From Lachnospiraceae bacterium UBA7188 (lineage in GTDB: Bacteria > Bacillota > Clostridia > Lachnospirales > Lachnospiraceae), in contig DKVC01000268.1 of assembly GCA_002490995.1 (NCBI GenBank), positions 1 to 15,848 on the forward strand: a DNA stretch of 15,848 nucleotides, read 5' to 3'. The notes below the pieces were generated by a model. The model worked only from the letters and a program-made list of their open reading frames with translations. It was not told where the DNA came from and did not search any database. Numbering within the stretch: position 1 is the stretch's first letter; each line of letters begins with the position of its first letter. The translations under genes and the position numbers were made by a program. This document shows positions 12,618-15,848 of this stretch, piece after piece.

Positions 12618-14759
12618 ATGGAAATATTTAAACTTTTCGGCTCCATTTTCGTGGATTCGGATGCTGCAGACAAAAGTATAAAGAAAACAGGCGATAATGC
12701 GGAGGGTTTTGCAGCCAAGTTAGGAAACGGCATTAAAACGGCAGCAAAGTGGGGAGCGGCGGTAGTAGCTGCTGCCGGGACTGCCGCAGCGGCTTTGACC
12801 GGGATGGCCATGAATGCAGCTTCCACAACGGACAATATCGATAAGATGTCCCAGAAGATAGGCATATCAAGGGAGGCATATCAGGAGCTTGATTTTATTT
12901 GCAGCCAGAGCGGCACCAATGTTGACAATTTAAAAGCTGGATTGAAAACACTTACCAATCAGATGCAGTCTGCGGCAGATGGAAGCAAGACAGCAATAAG
13001 TGCTTTTGATGCACTCGGATTATCATGGACAGACAGCACAGGAGCCCTGAAGGACCAGGAAACTATGATGTGGGAAGCTTTATCTGCCCTACAGTCATGT
13101 GAAAATCAGACAGAAAAGGCAGCACTTGCAGTAGATCTGTTTGGCAAAGCAGGAACAGAACTGATGCCCATGTTAAATGGTGCGGAAGGGTCTATTGAAA
13201 GCATGAAGGAGCAGGCACATTCGCTTGGGCTTGTGCTATCTGACGATGCGATTGACGTTGGCGTAAAGTTTACGGATACGGTAGATCAGACAAAGCGGGC
13301 ATTTTCAGCTATTATCACACAAGTTGGGGTTGATGTCATGCCGATGATGCTAACCGTGCTTGACTGGGTAATCAGCAATATGCCTTTAATACAGGGCGTT
13401 GTCCAGGAAGTAATTGGTGTATTGCAGCAAACGGTTGAGGCTTTTTGTGATATTGTGCAGGGTGTTTTCTCAGCGATACAAAATTCGCTGGAAGGTGCCG
13501 GTATTACCTTTGATGATGTGATGTCCGCTGTGCAGGATATATTTTCTGCAACATGGGATTTCCTGGTTCTTATCTGGGACAGCGCAGGGCAGCCGTTGCT
13601 TGACATTATGATGGGGGCTTTTGGGTGGCTGCTTGAAAATTGGACAGTTATAACAGGGGCAATTGGAGATGCCTTTGGTATCCTGTGGGGCATAGCGGAA
13701 AGCATCTGGAATACAGTTGGGCAGCCGCTGTTTGATGGTATAGCGGATACTTTTGCGTGGCTGTCGGAGCATTGGGGTGATATTGCGGGCCTCATTCAAA
13801 CCGCATTTGAAGTTCTGTGGGATGTGTGCAGCGCTTTATGGGATTCCGTTGGCCAGCCGGTATTTGACCTGATCGGGCTTGTCATTGAGGAGCTGGCAGG
13901 ATTATTCAATGAGCATCTGGACGATATTCTTGCTTTCTTCCAGGGGGCGATGGAGGGGATCCGTGATACCTGGGAGAACCACCTGAAGCCGGTATTTGAG
14001 GCCATCGGGAATTTCCTGAAGAAAGTGCTGAAGCCCGCATTTGAATTCGTCTTCGAAACATTTATAGAACCTTTGGTGAAAAATGTGTTTGGAGCGATTG
14101 CAAATCTGTGGAATAAATCTTTAAAGCCTGTTTTTGACGGAATATGCGATTTCCTGCTCGGGGTATTCACAGGTGACTGGGATAAGGCCCTTACAGGGAT
14201 CCTTAATATTGTGAAAGGTATATTTGAAGGGATTAAAGAGGCCGTGAGAAAACCAATGGAGCTCGTTAAGGATATTGTAAAAAAAGCAATCGATTTTATC
14301 AAAGAGAAGTTTGATTTCAAATGGGAATTCCCGAAACTGAAGCTCCCACATTTCAGCATAGAGGGCGAGTTCAGCCTGAGCCCGCCTTCCGTCCCGCACC
14401 TGGGGATTGAGTGGTATAAAAAAGCCATGGATTCCGCCATGGTGATGGACGCGCCCACGGTATTCGGCTATAACGCGAAGACAAACCAGCTGCTGGCTGG
14501 CGGCGAGGCCGGGCGGGAAGTCGTCTCCGGAGAAGACCACCTTGTCAGCCTGATCGGGAGCGTGGTCCAGGAGCAGTACGGGCAGCTTGGGCAGCAGGTG
14601 GACAGGCTGACGGCAGTTGTGCAGCAGTATTTCCCCCAGGTACTGGGGCAGATGGGCCGGGACGTCGTGCTGGACAGCGGCGCGCTGGTGGGGCGGCTGG
14701 CGCCAAGGATGGATGACAGGCTTGGCATTTTCTCCAGGCATAAGGAAAGGGGGAATTAA
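12618..14759 (+). CDS. Tape measure protein
   Basis: A 713-residue protein that sets tail length. Residues 1-70 include a hydrophobic Ala/Gly helix (WGAAVVAAAGTAAAALTGMA) typical of tape measures. Residues 75-240 match the conserved N-terminal part (MSQKIGISREAYQELDFI, then NQMQSAADG and DLFGKAGTELMPML). Residues 320-543 carry five Trp-led repeats beginning W320, W364, W408, W452 and W498, each with W(D/N/E)xxxxP(L/V)(F/L)(D/E). The C-terminus (about 575-713) has FSLSPPSVP and LAGGEAGREVV, the usual end of these proteins. No lysozyme or peptidase domain is visible. AGGGTGA just upstream serves ATG 12618. For a siphovirus its length implies a fairly short tail, of order 100 nm by the rule of about 1.5 angstrom per residue. 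Confidence 0.93.
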   Translation: MEIFKLFGSIFVDSDAADKSIKKTGDNAEGFAAKLGNGIKTAAKWGAAVVAAAGTAAAALTGMAMNAASTTDNIDKMSQKIGISREAYQELDFICSQSGTNVDNLKAGLKTLTNQMQSAADGSKTAISAFDALGLSWTDSTGALKDQETMMWEALSALQSCENQTEKAALAVDLFGKAGTELMPMLNGAEGSIESMKEQAHSLGLVLSDDAIDVGVKFTDTVDQTKRAFSAIITQVGVDVMPMMLTVLDWVISNMPLIQGVVQEVIGVLQQTVEAFCDIVQGVFSAIQNSLEGAGITFDDVMSAVQDIFSATWDFLVLIWDSAGQPLLDIMMGAFGWLLENWTVITGAIGDAFGILWGIAESIWNTVGQPLFDGIADTFAWLSEHWGDIAGLIQTAFEVLWDVCSALWDSVGQPVFDLIGLVIEELAGLFNEHLDDILAFFQGAMEGIRDTWENHLKPVFEAIGNFLKKVLKPAFEFVFETFIEPLVKNVFGAIANLWNKSLKPVFDGICDFLLGVFTGDWDKALTGILNIVKGIFEGIKEAVRKPMELVKDIVKKAIDFIKEKFDFKWEFPKLKLPHFSIEGEFSLSPPSVPHLGIEWYKKAMDSAMVMDAPTVFGYNAKTNQLLAGGEAGREVVSGEDHLVSLIGSVVQEQYGQLGQQVDRLTAVVQQYFPQVLGQMGRDVVLDSGALVGRLAPRMDDRLGIFSRHKERGN
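13575..14246 (+). repeat. Five tandem ~44-codon repeats inside the tape measure gene
   Basis: Repeat starts are at 13575, 13707, 13839, 13971 and 14109, giving spacings of 132, 132, 132 and 138 bases. The first three share W(D/N)(S/T)(A/V)GQP(L/V)(L/F)D; the last two share W(E/N)xxLKPVF(E/D). The DNA has diverged beyond direct identity, so the duplication is old. 44 residues is four 11-residue helical turns, consistent with a straight helical rod. Confidence 0.75.
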
Positions 14760-15473
14760 ATGCTTTACGGAGTGGCTTTCGGGGAATGGCATTCCTTCAG
14801 GGATTGGCAGCTGCTTTTAAGTAAGCGGCCGGAAATAAGCCCCCCGTCCCCTAAAACAAACTACATTGACATCCCGGGCGGTGACGGCAGCCTGGACCTG
14901 ACTGAGTCGCTGACCGGGGATGTCCAGTATGGGACACGGGCGATAAAATTTACCTTTGCAACCATAAAACCCAGGCGGAAATGGGCGGATCTGTATTCTG
15001 ACATCCAGGACTGTATCCATGGACAGCGGATGAAGGTCATTATGGATGAGGACCCGTCTTTTTATTATATTGGCCGGGCTGCAGTGAACAGTTGGGAGTC
15101 GTCGGAAAAATATTCCACGGTCGTTGTAGACGCAGAAGTTGAACCATATAAATATGAGCGCGCGAGCTCCATGGAGGCATGGGAGTGGGACAGCTTTAAT
15201 TTTGAGACCGGCATCATACGGGAGTACGGGAACCTGGCTGTGGACGGGGAGCTGGACCTGGAGATAATGGGGCGGCGGAAAAAGGTGATACCGTCCTTTA
15301 CCGTAAATTCAGAAGGCGGGGAAGGCCTGGAGGTAAGCTTTGAGGGCGCAGTGTACAGGCTCCCGGACGGCACCAGCAGGATCCTGAACATTGCCACAAA
15401 GGAGGGAAGCAACATGCTGCATTTTACCGGCAGGGGCGTTGTCAGTGTTGATTACAGGGGAGGGAGGCTTTAA
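14760..15473 (+). CDS. Distal tail protein (Dit-like)
   Basis: A 237-residue tail-tip protein. It opens MLYGVAFGEWHSFRDWQLLL, followed by NYIDIPGGDGSLDLTESLTG and YGTRAIKFTFATIKPRRKW. These are the hallmarks of the distal tail protein of Firmicutes siphoviruses, whose N-terminal domain forms the hexameric ring at the tube end. The C-terminal part (about 150-237) is a beta-sandwich-like region. It connects the tail tube to the tail-tip hub encoded next. The start ATG follows the tape measure stop directly (TAAATG), with AAAGGGGG at 14746-14753. Confidence 0.88.
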   Translation: MLYGVAFGEWHSFRDWQLLLSKRPEISPPSPKTNYIDIPGGDGSLDLTESLTGDVQYGTRAIKFTFATIKPRRKWADLYSDIQDCIHGQRMKVIMDEDPSFYYIGRAAVNSWESSEKYSTVVVDAEVEPYKYERASSMEAWEWDSFNFETGIIREYGNLAVDGELDLEIMGRRKKVIPSFTVNSEGGEGLEVSFEGAVYRLPDGTSRILNIATKEGSNMLHFTGRGVVSVDYRGGRL

Positions 15474-15848
15474 ATGTATACAATTTATGCAGACGGGCAG
15501 CTGGTGTATGCGCCGACGCTGGCGTCTGAGGGATATGCGGCTGTCGATCCTCAGGTGGTTGTGGAGCTGAACAGGGCAGGGTCCGCACAGTTTACCCTGC
15601 CGCCGGACAATGTCATGTATGACAGGATCCGGAAACTGAAATCCGTGGTGACTGTATATGACGGGGAAGAGGAGATTTTCCGGGGAAGGGTGCTGCATGA
15701 CGAAAAGGATTTTTACAACCGGAAGGATATCTATTGCGAGGGGGAGCTGTCGTTCCTGCTGGATTCTGTGGTGAGGCCATATTCTTATAAGGGTGGTGTG
15801 GCTGCCTTATTCAAACAGTACGTGGATGGCCACAACAGCCAGGTGGAT
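15474..15848 (+). CDS. Tail-tip hub / tail-associated lysin (Tal-like), 5' part
   Basis: A gene cut by the window edge after 125 codons. It begins MYTIYADGQLVYAPTLASEG and continues with NRAGSAQFTLPPDNVMYDRI, VVTVYDGEEEIFRGRVLHDE and YCEGELSFLLDSVVRPY. This is the N-terminal hub domain of Tal/gp44-like baseplate proteins, which trimerise below the distal tail protein. In relatives the C-terminus often carries a peptidase or lysozyme domain for wall penetration; that part lies beyond the window. GGGAGG at 15462-15467 supports ATG 15474, which directly follows the preceding stop. Confidence 0.88.
   Translation, partial: MYTIYADGQLVYAPTLASEGYAAVDPQVVVELNRAGSAQFTLPPDNVMYDRIRKLKSVVTVYDGEEEIFRGRVLHDEKDFYNRKDIYCEGELSFLLDSVVRPYSYKGGVAALFKQYVDGHNSQVD

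Overview
The window is the middle of a tailed-phage genome, probably a prophage of a Gram-positive Clostridia host. A Lachnospiraceae-like host is suggested by frequent AGG/AGA arginine codons, strong AGGAGG-type ribosome binding sites, many TTG and GTG starts and moderate GC content, but the host is an inference. Every gene I can support is on the + strand. The phage looks like a long-tailed siphovirus with an HK97-type head. The order is canonical: replication, a small accessory cassette, a late regulator, then packaging, head, connector, tail tube, tape measure and the start of the tail tip.

Region 1 (1-2072) is the end of the early replication module. It holds a small helix-turn-helix protein, three short winged-helix proteins (two look like tandem paralogues) and a Lin1244/DUF4373-type replisome organiser. 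The linker codons of the organiser contain three repeats of TGTNNACATAA spaced exactly 21 bp apart, followed by a 5-bp AGAGT tandem array. This is a good candidate for a replication origin inside the gene.

Region 2 (2073-3121) is AT-richer and looks like an inserted 'moron'. A perfect consensus sigma-A promoter with built-in palindromes drives a ribbon-helix-helix regulator. Next come a structured 125-nt leader that can fold in two exclusive ways, an unrecognised 131-aa gene, a small possible gene remnant and a strong terminator. Just after the terminator is a 16-bp perfect palindrome. It recurs, with the same flanking bases (21 bp identical), inside a tail gene 8 kb away. Its half-sites match those in the operator of the ribbon-helix-helix gene.

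Region 3 (3189-4594) encodes a sigma-region-4-like late regulator. It is followed by a leader with a perfect -10 box but no good -35 and a strong hairpin terminator. An HNH endonuclease fused to a P-loop kinase-like domain comes next, then a C/G-tract region that may contain the cos site.

Region 4 (4595-15848) is one tightly packed late operon: small and large terminase, portal, ClpP-like protease, HK97 major capsid protein with an N-terminal scaffold domain, two connector proteins, a gp10-like protein, tail terminator, tail tube protein and tail chaperones. The chaperones are joined by a -1 frameshift at AAATTTTTTC. A tape measure with 44-residue Trp repeats, a distal tail protein and the first 125 codons of a tail-tip hub protein complete the window. 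Lysis, integration and lysogeny genes lie outside it.
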